From assembly GCA_015063645.1 (NCBI GenBank), contig SVTS01000025.1:1-33559 (forward strand): 33,559 nt of DNA. The letters run 5' to 3'. Below, piece by piece: positions 23,932-32,513 of the stretch. The position numbers were made by a program, and so were the translations under genes. How positions within the stretch are numbered: position 1 is the stretch's first letter; every line of letters starts with the position of its first letter. The notes beneath the pieces are model-generated. The model was not told the origin of the DNA. It did no database searches and saw only the letters and a program-made list of their open reading frames with translations. Source of the stretch: Oscillospiraceae bacterium (GTDB lineage: Bacteria > Bacillota > Clostridia > Oscillospirales > CAG-272).

Positions 23932-24870
23932 ATGGAATTTCAACATATCTCCATCCTCGCCCCCGAGTGCATGGAGGCTCTGAATCCCGCACGCGGCGGC
24001 ATTTACGTGGACTGCACAGCCGGCGGCGGCGGACATTCCCTTGAGATAGCCCGGCGGCTTCCCACGGGCGGACGTCTGATCTGCCTGGATCGGGATGACG
24101 CGGCACTCGCCGCCTGCGAGAAACGCCTCGCTGAGTACGCCGACCGTGTCACGCTGGTCAAGTCCAATTTCTCCGCTCTGGACAGCGCACTGGATATGCT
24201 GGGCATAGAGAAAATCGACGGTGTTATGTGGGATCTGGGAGTTTCCTCCTATCAGCTGGATGAAAAATCCCGCGGATTTTCCTATACCGCCGAAGCACCG
24301 CTGGATATGCGTATGGATCAAAGCGGCGGCATGAGCGCGGCGGATGTGGTGAATACCTATTCCGAGGCGGAACTGATCCGCATTCTGCGCGATTACGGCG
24401 AGGAGAAATTTGCGCCCCGCATCGCGCATACCATCTGCACTGCAAGAGAAAGCAAACCACTCTCCACCACCACTGAGCTGGCGGAGATCATATATCAGTC
24501 CATTCCCGCGGCGGCGCGCCGCAAGGAGGCGCAGCATCCCGCCCGCCGGACATTCCAGGCGATCCGCATTGAGGTGAACGGGGAGTTGGACGCTATCGCG
24601 CCGTCCATTGAATCGGCAATTGCCCGGCTGAACGCCGGCGGCCGCGCGGCGGTGATCACCTTCCATTCGCTGGAAGACCGCATCGTCAAGCAGACATTCG
24701 CATCCCTTTCTTTCGGCTGTACCTGCCCGCCCGATTTTCCCGTGTGCGTGTGCGGAAATAAGCCGAAGATTGCACTGCTGAACAAAAAACCGATCCTCCC
24801 CTCTGAGGAGGAACTTCAGATAAATCCCCGCTCCCACAGCGCCAAGCTCCGCTGTGCCGAAAAACTGTAA
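23932..24870 (+). CDS. rsmH: 16S rRNA (cytosine1402-N4)-methyltransferase RsmH
   Basis: Methylates N4 of C1402 in 16S rRNA with SAM. 312 residues, normal length. The SAM-binding CTAGGGGHS, DLGVSSYQLDEKSRGFSY, PLDMRMDQ and the closing FHSLEDRIVKQTF are diagnostic. A CxC-rich loop (FGCTCPPDFPVCVCGNKP) near residue 265 is a usual feature. The gene starts 18 nt after mraZ. Confidence 0.97.
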   Translation: MEFQHISILAPECMEALNPARGGIYVDCTAGGGGHSLEIARRLPTGGRLICLDRDDAALAACEKRLAEYADRVTLVKSNFSALDSALDMLGIEKIDGVMWDLGVSSYQLDEKSRGFSYTAEAPLDMRMDQSGGMSAADVVNTYSEAELIRILRDYGEEKFAPRIAHTICTARESKPLSTTTELAEIIYQSIPAAARRKEAQHPARRTFQAIRIEVNGELDAIAPSIESAIARLNAGGRAAVITFHSLEDRIVKQTFASLSFGCTCPPDFPVCVCGNKPKIALLNKKPILPSEEELQINPRSHSAKLRCAEKL

Positions 24871-24897
24871 GCGGGAAATCAAACGAGGAGAACGCTC

Positions 24898-25737
24898 ATG
24901 GAGACATACCGTGCCGCCGGTAAACAGTATACGACCGGCAATCCCCTTTGCGACCGTCTGCAGAGAGAATTTCGCGGACGCGGAATAGGCGCAGCCCATG
25001 TGCAGACGGAATCTACCTCGGAGATGATCCGGCGGATTCAGATGGGTCTGGATCCCTATGAGAACGCGCCGGATCCGAATAAGCCCACCGTATCCTATGT
25101 TTCATCCGCACCGCGTCGCCAGTCTGCTCCGCAGCAGAGAAAAGCAGTGCCGCAGCAGCCGCAGACGAGAACGGTGAAATCCGCGCAGGTAAGACCGGCA
25201 TCGCAGCTGAAACAGGCTGACCGGATGAAACCTGCGGCAAAGACAAAATCCGTATCCGCGGAATCGGCACGCCGCCGTTCCGCCGCAGCAGCCGCTGTGC
25301 GATCCAAGGAAAAGAGACGCAATGCTGAAGTGAAGATCCACGCACCCTTTCCCTATGCGGCAGTGACAATGCTGTCCGTATTCACGGTGATGTTCATGGT
25401 GCTTCTGTTCAGCTTTGCACAGAATTATGAACTGACCAGCGAGATCTCCGCCCTGGAAGATCAGGCGCGGGAGCTGGTCAAACTGGAAAGAGATCTGTCT
25501 GTCCAGCTTGAGGAGCGGGATGACATCCGCGTGATTGAGAATATCGCGGTAAACGAACTCGGTATGGTCAAAAATGACCTGGTGGAAAATCGCTATGTGT
25601 CCATTTCCGGCGGTGATCGGGTGGAACTTGCGGAGAATACCGAAGAGAGTGAAGCAGCACCTGAGGGCGGAATTTTCTCCACGATGCTTTCCGCGCTGGG
25701 TGAAAACTGGAACCGTCTGATGGAGTATATTGACTGA
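24898..25737 (+). CDS. FtsL-like divisome protein with long cytoplasmic tail
   Basis: A bitopic membrane protein of 279 residues in the ftsL position. A basic, Gln/Pro/Ala-rich N-terminal tail (about 1-150) of low complexity is followed by one transmembrane helix (about 152-175), a coiled coil (about 178-208, ALEDQARELVKLERDL) and the FtsL/DivIC-like IENIAVNELGMVKND. Standard FtsL is about 100-120 residues, so the tail is unusual. ATG 24898 follows GAGGAG. Probably bridges the PBP and FtsW to the FtsB-type partners; the assignment rests on position and layout, as FtsL sequences diverge strongly. Confidence 0.75.
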   Translation: METYRAAGKQYTTGNPLCDRLQREFRGRGIGAAHVQTESTSEMIRRIQMGLDPYENAPDPNKPTVSYVSSAPRRQSAPQQRKAVPQQPQTRTVKSAQVRPASQLKQADRMKPAAKTKSVSAESARRRSAAAAAVRSKEKRRNAEVKIHAPFPYAAVTMLSVFTVMFMVLLFSFAQNYELTSEISALEDQARELVKLERDLSVQLEERDDIRVIENIAVNELGMVKNDLVENRYVSISGGDRVELAENTEESEAAPEGGIFSTMLSALGENWNRLMEYID

Positions 25738-25747
25738 CGCAGCGAAA

Positions 25748-25805
25748 CGCGGGCGCGCATCTTGTTTGCGTCCGCGCTTTTGTGCATATTTGCGCCGTGC
25801 GGCGC
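25748..25805 (+). other. Hairpin-rich ftsL-PBP gap
   Basis: Two stems in the 162-nt gap: CGCGGGCGC (25748-25756) with GCGTCCGCG (25768-25776), followed by CTTTT, and GCGCC/GGCGC (about 25794-25805). The first resembles a weak attenuator within the operon. No clear promoter is seen. Confidence 0.4.
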
Positions 25806-25899
25806 GTATGATTCTGTGACCCCGTGAGCACAGCGGTAAAATCTGCTGTGCCTGCCATGAGCTGTTTTTGCCGGCTGTGCCGGATGGAGGAGAAAATCT

Positions 25900-28254
25900 G
25901 TGTCTGCCCCCCGGAAACGAATATCCCGGAGTATCGTCCGGCGTGCTCTTGTCCTGATGCTGCTGTTCTGTATGGCGGCTGTAGGACTTATTTTTGCCTT
26001 GTTCCAGCTGCAGGTTCTGAAATACGATTACTACCAGCGGCAGGTGCTGGATCAGATGACCTATGAGACAGAGGTGAATCCCGAGAGGGGTACCATCTAT
26101 GACCGCAACGGCAATATTCTGGCGGCAAATGCCACCGTGTATCTGATCTTCATTTCCCCGGAGGATATCATCGACGCTATGGCGGAGCTGGAGGAGGCGG
26201 CTGTTGAGGCTGCAAAAACCGACGGCAAGGAAATTCCGCCTACCACATTCGATTGGGTTTCGCCGAACGGAACCGCATACAGCGGTCTGAAAATGAACGA
26301 ACTGATCGCGCACGCGCTTTCCGATATCCTTGGCGTGGATTATAACAGCGTAATTGAAAAGGCTGCCAAAGACGGGCGCCGCTATGAAGTGATCCAGAAA
26401 AATGTGGATCAGGAAAGAGCGGATCAGGTGCGGGCGTTCATTGCACAGTTCGGCTTTACGCAGCAGATCTATCTGCGCGCGTCATCCATCCGGTATTACC
26501 CATACGATACCCTTGCCAGCCATGTAATCGGATTCACAAACAGTGACGGCGTCGGCATATACGGTCTGGAATCGTACTATAATAATATACTGGAAGGAAC
26601 ATCCGGACGGTATATCAAAGCCCAGGATGCCCACCACGGGGATATGCCCTTTGACTTTGAAACCTACGTGGAAGCGGAGAACGGCTGCAGTATCGTGACA
26701 ACGATGGATATGTATATCCAGTATGAACTCGAGAACCAGCTGGAATCCACCTATTACGAATCTGCCGCGGGCAACCGCGTCACCGGTATCGTGCTGGATG
26801 TGGAAACCTCCGGCGTTCTGGCAATGGCGACCTATCCGCCCTTTGATCTGAATAATCCCTATAAACTGGATGCGGAGTCCCAGGCAAAACTGGATACGCT
26901 GGATCCGGAGTCTGAGGAGTATAAGTCCACATACAACAGCCTGCTGTATACGATGTGGAAAAACAAAGCAACCACCGAACTGTATGAACCCGGTTCCACA
27001 TTCAAGATCATCACCACTGCCATGGGACTGGAAGAAAACGCGGTGCAGATCAATGAAAAATTCTTCTGCTCCGGCGCTCATACTGTCGCCGGTTATTCTG
27101 ACCCGATTCACTGTCATAAAAAAGGCGGACACGGCTCTCTTCCGTTTTATCAGATGCTTCAGCAGTCCTGCAACCCGACTATGATGAAGCTGGCGGACCG
27201 GCTGGGCGGGGATGTGTTCTACAATTATTTCCTGTCCTTCGGTTATGGAGGTATAACCGGTATCGATCTGCCGGGCGAAAGTTATCCGATCATCAGCGCA
27301 AAGAAAAATTTCGGCGTTGTTGAACTGGCAGTTTATTCATTCGGACAGACGTTCAAAGTGACGCCGATTCAGCAGCTGACCGCTATTTCCTCCGTGGCAA
27401 ACGGCGGTTATCTGCAGACACCCCATCTTCTCAGAGAGATTGTGGATGACAGCGGCAATGTGGTGCAGTCCTACGAGACAGATACCGTACGGCAGGTTGT
27501 CTCCACGGAAAGCTGTGAAATTATCAGCACAATTCTGGAGGACGGCGTTTCCGGGAACGGAGGCGCAAAGAATGCCTATGTGAAAGGCTACAAAGTAGCC
27601 GCCAAGACGGGTACATCCGAAAAACGGGATAAATACGACGAGAACGGCGAAAGACCGTACCGTATCGGCTCCTGCGTGGCTTACGCGCCCGCAGATGATC
27701 CGAAGGTGGCAGTCATTATCGTGGTGGATGAGCCGATGCGCGGCAATGTCTACGGAAGCGTAGTTGCCGCACCGTATGTATCCAAACTTCTCTCCTTTGT
27801 TCTTCCGTATATGGGCATTGAAGCGCAGTACACGGAGGAGGAACTGAAACGGATTGAAGTCAGCATATCCAACTATGTAAAAGCCACCGTTGAAGCCGCC
27901 GAAGCTGATCTCGGCTGGCGCGGAATCAACTATACCATCGTAGGAAAAGGCGATACGATCACCGCACAGGTGCCCGCCGCCGGCTCCACGATCTATAAGG
28001 ATACCGGAAAACTGATCCTGTACACCGGGGATGAGGAGCCGAAGAATACGGTCACAGTTCCCGATGTAGTAGGTAAGACCGCGGAAGCGGCGAACCGGAT
28101 TCTGGTGAATGCGGGGCTGAATGTAACGCTGAGCGGTGCTACAAACGGCGATACCGCTACGGTAATCCATCAGGTGCCTGCCGCTGGTGAGGTTGTTCCC
28201 TCCGCCACGGTGGTGACCGTAGAAGTCCGACATCTTGGTTTAACAGATGACTGA
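25900..28254 (+). CDS. Class B penicillin-binding protein (FtsI/SpoVD-type) with PASTA domains
   Basis: The septal or spore-cortex peptidoglycan transpeptidase, 784 residues. One N-terminal transmembrane helix (about 15-38), the dimerisation domain (NPERGTIYDRNGNILAANAT), the transpeptidase domain with SxxK at Ser366 (GSTFKII), SxN (QSCNPT) and KTGTSEKRD, and two PASTA modules at the C-terminus (about 657-707 and 709-779), the first poorly conserved. The start is GTG at 25900, with GGAGG 9 nt upstream. In the FtsI/SpoVD position; a vegetative versus sporulation role cannot be separated here. A paired-hairpin repeat array begins inside its stop codon. Confidence 0.93.
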   Translation: MSAPRKRISRSIVRRALVLMLLFCMAAVGLIFALFQLQVLKYDYYQRQVLDQMTYETEVNPERGTIYDRNGNILAANATVYLIFISPEDIIDAMAELEEAAVEAAKTDGKEIPPTTFDWVSPNGTAYSGLKMNELIAHALSDILGVDYNSVIEKAAKDGRRYEVIQKNVDQERADQVRAFIAQFGFTQQIYLRASSIRYYPYDTLASHVIGFTNSDGVGIYGLESYYNNILEGTSGRYIKAQDAHHGDMPFDFETYVEAENGCSIVTTMDMYIQYELENQLESTYYESAAGNRVTGIVLDVETSGVLAMATYPPFDLNNPYKLDAESQAKLDTLDPESEEYKSTYNSLLYTMWKNKATTELYEPGSTFKIITTAMGLEENAVQINEKFFCSGAHTVAGYSDPIHCHKKGGHGSLPFYQMLQQSCNPTMMKLADRLGGDVFYNYFLSFGYGGITGIDLPGESYPIISAKKNFGVVELAVYSFGQTFKVTPIQQLTAISSVANGGYLQTPHLLREIVDDSGNVVQSYETDTVRQVVSTESCEIISTILEDGVSGNGGAKNAYVKGYKVAAKTGTSEKRDKYDENGERPYRIGSCVAYAPADDPKVAVIIVVDEPMRGNVYGSVVAAPYVSKLLSFVLPYMGIEAQYTEEELKRIEVSISNYVKATVEAAEADLGWRGINYTIVGKGDTITAQVPAAGSTIYKDTGKLILYTGDEEPKNTVTVPDVVGKTAEAANRILVNAGLNVTLSGATNGDTATVIHQVPAAGEVVPSATVVTVEVRHLGLTDD

Positions 28255-28432
28255 AGACATTTTTGCTTCGCAAAAATGTCTTCGTCGAGGCTGCCCCAGG
28301 CAGCCTCGCATCAAGTGACAGCGGAAGATTTTTGCTTCGCAAAAATGTCTTCGTCGAGGCTGCCCCAGGCAGCCTCGCATCAAGTGACAGCGGAAGATTT
28401 TTGCTTTGCAAAAATATCTTCATCGAGGCTGC
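28253..28432. repeat. Tandem array of 69-71-nt paired-hairpin units in the PBP-murE gap
   Basis: Unit 1 (28253-28323, 71 nt), unit 2 (28324-28392, 69 nt) and a truncated unit 3 (28393 to about 28432). Each has a T/A-rich hairpin (GAAGACATTTTTGC with GCAAAAATGTCTTC, 14 bp in unit 1) and a G/C hairpin (CGAGGCTGCC-CCA-GGCAGCCTCG, 10 bp), then a linker CATCAAGTGACAGCG-like stretch. Unit 2 lacks CA in its left arm; unit 3 carries several substitutions. Units abut without spacers, so this is not CRISPR. It resembles mobile intergenic palindromic repeats such as STAR or REP types. Confidence 0.9.
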
Positions 28433-28499
28433 AGGAGAAAATCACAACAGTCCATAGAGGACCGAAGGAAGTAGAAAGATATCACTTCCGGAGGGATTT

Positions 28500-30017
28500 A
28501 TGGTTCTATGCGATCTTCTGCGCGGAGTGCAGGTGATTTCTGTCTGCGCGCCGCAGAATCTGCAGATTGGCGGCATTGTGTCCGATTCAAGGCTGGCGAA
28601 GCGTGGGGATCTGTTCATCGCTCTGCGCGGCAGTCGGACCGACGGACATAATTATATTGCAGATGCCGTGTCGCGGGGTGCCGCGGCAGTGATTCTGGAA
28701 TCCGCTCGGAAAACTCCGGACGGAATTCCCTTTGCAGTAGTCGCCGATACGCGGCTTGCCGCGGCGCAGATATGGAATAACCGCTGGGGTGATCCCACGC
28801 GGAATATGAAAGTTATCGCGATCACGGGAACAAACGGCAAAACATCCACGTCCTATATCCTGCGCGCCATTCTGACGGCGGCGGGATATACGGTTGGGCT
28901 GATCGGCACGGTTCGCTGTCTGTGCGGCGAAACGGAGATCGACACCGGAGGCGGCGGAGAAATCGCCGATGTGCCTGCCGCCATGACAACCCCCGATCCG
29001 CAGTATCTCTACGGTACAGCGGCGCGGATGCGTGAGCTTGGCGCGGATGTGCTGATTCTGGAAGCCTCCTCCCATGCGCTTGCCTGGCACAAGGTGGATG
29101 CTCTGCATATTGACTGCGGAATTTTCACCAATCTGTCCGGTGAGCATCTGGATTATCACGGCACGATGGATGCGTATCTGCGTGCCAAGGCGCGCCTGTT
29201 CACGCTGTGCCCGCGGGGAATCGTCAATATTGATGATTCGTATGCGGAAGCACTGACGGCACTGGCGCCGGATTGTTCCTTTATCCGCTGTTCCGCATCC
29301 GGCGATCCGCGTGCGGATGTGCGTGCCGTGCGAACAAAACTGTCCGGCATGGACGGTGTGGAATATCTGTACTATGCAGACAATGCCGTATTCCGGATAC
29401 AGTGCCCCGTCCCGGGGAATTTCACTGTGGAGAATACCCTTGCGGCGGTCTGTGCCGCATTGTATCTCGGAGTGGATCCGGTGACGGTGCAGGATGCTCT
29501 GCGGACATTTCCGGGAGTGGAGGGACGCATGGAACGCGTTGTTCTGCCCGGTGCGGAATTTTCCCTTTTCCTCGATTACGCGCACACGCCAGCGGCACTG
29601 GAATCGCTCCTGCGTACCGTGCGCGCGGCGCGGAAGCCGAGGCAGAAGATCATTCTGCTGTTCGGCTGCGGAGGAGATCGGGATCCGTCCAAGCGCCCGG
29701 TGATGGGCAGAATTGCCTCATCCCTTGCCGATTTTGTGATACTGACTTCCGACAACAGCCGCTCGGAATCCCCGTCTTCTATTCTGGCAGAGATTCTTGC
29801 CGGAATGGATCGGGAAAAACCGCATGCCGTGATAGAAGACCGCCGTGAAGCAATCCGCTATGCAGTACGGAATGCCGGTGCGGGAGATATCCTGCTGTTT
29901 GCCGGCAAGGGACACGAAAAATATGAGATAAACGCCGACGGCAAGCATCCTTTTGATGAAGCCGAACTGGCGAGGGAGGCGTATGCAGCCTTCCGCGGAA
30001 AACAAACCACCGATTGA
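28500..30017 (+). CDS. murE: UDP-N-acetylmuramoyl-tripeptide synthetase MurE
   Basis: Adds the third amino acid, meso-diaminopimelate or lysine, to UDP-MurNAc-L-Ala-D-Glu. 505 residues. The ATP loop GTNGKTSTS is at 110-118, followed by ILEASSHAL and NLSGEHLDYHGTM, DYAHTP and FGCGGDRDPSKRP. The substrate-choosing loop reads DNSR (418-421) where DAP enzymes have DNPR and lysine enzymes DNPA-like; the kept Arg favours diaminopimelate. ATG 28500 follows CCGGAGGG. The gene lies after the hairpin-repeat array and runs to within 20 nt of murF. Confidence 0.94.
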   Translation: MVLCDLLRGVQVISVCAPQNLQIGGIVSDSRLAKRGDLFIALRGSRTDGHNYIADAVSRGAAAVILESARKTPDGIPFAVVADTRLAAAQIWNNRWGDPTRNMKVIAITGTNGKTSTSYILRAILTAAGYTVGLIGTVRCLCGETEIDTGGGGEIADVPAAMTTPDPQYLYGTAARMRELGADVLILEASSHALAWHKVDALHIDCGIFTNLSGEHLDYHGTMDAYLRAKARLFTLCPRGIVNIDDSYAEALTALAPDCSFIRCSASGDPRADVRAVRTKLSGMDGVEYLYYADNAVFRIQCPVPGNFTVENTLAAVCAALYLGVDPVTVQDALRTFPGVEGRMERVVLPGAEFSLFLDYAHTPAALESLLRTVRAARKPRQKIILLFGCGGDRDPSKRPVMGRIASSLADFVILTSDNSRSESPSSILAEILAGMDREKPHAVIEDRREAIRYAVRNAGAGDILLFAGKGHEKYEINADGKHPFDEAELAREAYAAFRGKQTTD

Positions 30018-30034
30018 AAGGTACTGACAAATAC

Positions 30035-31462
30035 ATGAAATCCGAACTGACCATTCTTTCCTATACACCTGCCGAGATTGCGGCGATCACCGGAGGCACG
30101 CTTGCCGGCGGGACGCCGGATGCCCGTGTGACCAGCGTCTGTACGGACTCCCGGGAAACATCTGCCGGATCCCTTTTCTGTGCGATCCGCGGTGAGCGCA
30201 CGGACGGTCATATGTATATTTCTCAGGCGTGCGCCGCCGGTGCAGCCTGTGTTCTGGCGGAAGAGATGCCGGAGACAGCCGTTTCCTGTGCGGTCATTGT
30301 TGTAAAAGATACCATCCGCGCTATCGGCGATCTGGCTGCCCATTACCGGGATCAGGCGCAGGTGCGCGTGATCGCCGTAACCGGCAGTGTGGGCAAGACC
30401 ACGACCAAGGAATTCATCTCCGCCGTTGCCGCGGCCGGCTTCCCGACACACAAAACCGAAGGCAATCACAATAACGATCTGGGTCTGTCCATGACGCTTT
30501 TCCGCCTGGAACCCCATCACCGCATTTCCGTTCTGGAAATGGGTATGAGCAATCTGGGGGAGATTGAACGCATGTCTCAGATGGCGAAGCCGGATATTGC
30601 CCTGATCACCAACATCGGCACATCCCATCTGGCATCCCTCGGAACAAGAGAGAATATCTGCCGCGCCAAGCTGGAGATCACCGCAGGCATGAAGCCTCAG
30701 GGGATCGTGCTTCTGAACGCGGATGAACCGCTTCTGTATGAGCAGGCGGGTTCGCTGGAACAGAATGTGCAGCTGCTCAGTATTGGCAGTCATCACGGCG
30801 ATTACCGTGCGGTCAATATCCGTTCTCAGGAGGACGGAATGCTGTTCGATATGATCTGCCGGGATACGGCTCTGACCAATATCGGGATTCCCACACTGGG
30901 CAAACATAACGTGTATAACGCTCTGGCAGCATACGCGGTGGGCTATATTCTGGGACTCTCCGAGGAGACGATCCGGGAGGGGCTGATGCAGTTCCGCGGT
31001 GCGGATATGCGCCAGAAGATCTACCCGCTGGGGGATATCACGGTGATTGAGGACTGCTACAACGCCAGTCCCGAATCCATGCGTGCCGCGCTGGATGTGC
31101 TTGCATCCATCAGCGCCCGCGCGGAGGGATGCTCTGCTGCGCTTCTCGGCGATATGCTGGAACTGGGTGAATATTCCCGCCTGATGCACGATCAGCTGGG
31201 ACAGTATGTGGCGCACACCAAAGTGCAGAAGCTGTTCTGCTACGGCATGATGGCGGATGTGGTGGCGGAGGCCGCCATCAAGAACGGCATCCGGGCGGAA
31301 AATGTATTTGTCAGTCTGGATACAAGCGATCCGCAGACCATGGCGAAGATGATTCTTCAGGCGCTTCATGGGGGAGATGTGCTTCTGGTGAAGGCAAGCC
31401 GCGGCGTGGCGGCGGAGCGCGTTATCGAATGTATGAAAAATCCCCGCCTCCGTAAAAAGTAA
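30035..31462 (+). CDS. murF: UDP-MurNAc-tripeptide D-alanyl-D-alanine ligase MurF
   Basis: Adds D-Ala-D-Ala to UDP-MurNAc-tripeptide, completing the cytoplasmic pentapeptide. About 475 residues. The P-loop GSVGKTTTKEF is near residue 117, then TEGNHNNDLGL, EMGMSNLGEIERM and DCYNASPESMRAAL. The start ATG 30035 gives the family-type N-terminus (LTILSYTPAEIAAITGG); a TTG at 30014 overlapping the murE stop has no ribosome site. AAAGG lies 14 nt upstream, rather far, so coupling to murE may help. Confidence 0.95.
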   Translation: MKSELTILSYTPAEIAAITGGTLAGGTPDARVTSVCTDSRETSAGSLFCAIRGERTDGHMYISQACAAGAACVLAEEMPETAVSCAVIVVKDTIRAIGDLAAHYRDQAQVRVIAVTGSVGKTTTKEFISAVAAAGFPTHKTEGNHNNDLGLSMTLFRLEPHHRISVLEMGMSNLGEIERMSQMAKPDIALITNIGTSHLASLGTRENICRAKLEITAGMKPQGIVLLNADEPLLYEQAGSLEQNVQLLSIGSHHGDYRAVNIRSQEDGMLFDMICRDTALTNIGIPTLGKHNVYNALAAYAVGYILGLSEETIREGLMQFRGADMRQKIYPLGDITVIEDCYNASPESMRAALDVLASISARAEGCSAALLGDMLELGEYSRLMHDQLGQYVAHTKVQKLFCYGMMADVVAEAAIKNGIRAENVFVSLDTSDPQTMAKMILQALHGGDVLLVKASRGVAAERVIECMKNPRLRKK

Positions 31463-31483
31463 AACGTAAAGGACGAAGACTCT

Positions 31484-32479
31484 ATGCCTGCTTTGATTAT
31501 TATTCCCATGGTGCTGACGTTTGTTCTTACCGTCTGCATCCTGCGTCCGCTGATTCCTTTTCTGAAAAGTAAAAAAATGGGGCAGAAGATTCTGGAAATC
31601 GGTCCCCGCTGGCATAAAAACAAAGAGGGAACTCCCATGATGGGCGGTCTCGCCTTTATCGCCGCATCGGTGGCGGTTCTGTTCGCGTCGCTGATCTTCA
31701 TGGCGCTTACCTCTGAGATGACGACGCTTCTGCCTGCCGCTCTCGTGGTGGGCTACGGTGTGCTGAATGCCCTCATCGGCTTTATCGATGACAGCGCAAA
31801 ACTGCGCAAAAAGCAGAACGAAGGTCTGACCGCACGGCAGAAATATCTTCTGCAGCTGGCAGCCGCCGCGCTGTTTCTGATCCTGCTGCATCTGACCGAT
31901 GTAATTTCCACGGAGCTGTATATTCCTTTCGTGGGCGTGAGCTGGGATCTGGGTGTATTCTATTATATCATCGCGCTTCTGCTCCTTACCGGCATCGTGA
32001 ACAGTGTCAATCTGACGGACGGAATCGATGGGCTTTCCTCCAGCGTTACGCTGGTGGTCGGCATCTTCTTCACCGCCGCGGCATTCCTCTCCGGTAATGT
32101 GGAAAACAGCAATGCAGTTGCGCTGATCGGCGCTTTACTGATCGGCGGAACACTGGGATTCCTTGTGTACAACTTCTATCCCGCACGGATTTTCATGGGC
32201 GATACCGGATCGCTCTTCCTGGGCGGTATGGTGGTTGGCTGTGCATTTGTCGCCGGTAATCCGCTGATCATCGTGATCTGCGGCATCATCTATATCTGCG
32301 AAGCGGCATCCGTAATTCTGCAGGTGGGATATTTCAAGCTGACCCACGGCAAGCGCCTGTTCAAAATGGCGCCCATCCATCATCATTTTGAAAAATGCGG
32401 CTGGAATGAGATCAGGATTGTAGCGGTATTTTCCGCTGTGACAGCGGTGTTCTGCGCCGCTGCCTGGTTCGGTCTCTGA
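31484..32479 (+). CDS. mraY: Phospho-N-acetylmuramoyl-pentapeptide-transferase MraY
   Basis: An integral membrane enzyme that moves phospho-MurNAc-pentapeptide onto undecaprenyl phosphate to form lipid I. 331 residues with about ten hydrophobic helices. Diagnostic sites are GTPMMGGLAF, GFIDDSAKLRKKQNEGL, NLTDGIDGL and the late APIHHHFEKCGWNE. ATG 31484 has AAAGGA about 10 nt upstream. It is followed by ftsW with no murD between. Confidence 0.96.
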   Translation: MPALIIIPMVLTFVLTVCILRPLIPFLKSKKMGQKILEIGPRWHKNKEGTPMMGGLAFIAASVAVLFASLIFMALTSEMTTLLPAALVVGYGVLNALIGFIDDSAKLRKKQNEGLTARQKYLLQLAAAALFLILLHLTDVISTELYIPFVGVSWDLGVFYYIIALLLLTGIVNSVNLTDGIDGLSSSVTLVVGIFFTAAAFLSGNVENSNAVALIGALLIGGTLGFLVYNFYPARIFMGDTGSLFLGGMVVGCAFVAGNPLIIVICGIIYICEAASVILQVGYFKLTHGKRLFKMAPIHHHFEKCGWNEIRIVAVFSAVTAVFCAAAWFGL

Positions 32480-32513
32480 GTATTGACTCGCACTGCGGGG
32501 AAAGGAGTATTGT

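Noticed and set aside
23065..24999. 644-codon minus frame opposite mraZ and rsmH
   Set aside because: It crosses several conserved genes and a terminator; composition is only a shadow of codon bias.
28253..28432. CRISPR array
   Set aside because: Units are directly abutting, no unique spacers, two hairpins per unit and no cas genes.
28157..28536. Repetitive short proteins on both strands of the hairpin array
   Set aside because: Open on both strands only because the repeat units lack stops; no ribosome sites, and the units are palindromic DNA.
29858..31891. 677-codon minus frame opposite murE, murF and mraY
   Set aside because: Shadow of strongly conserved plus-strand genes.
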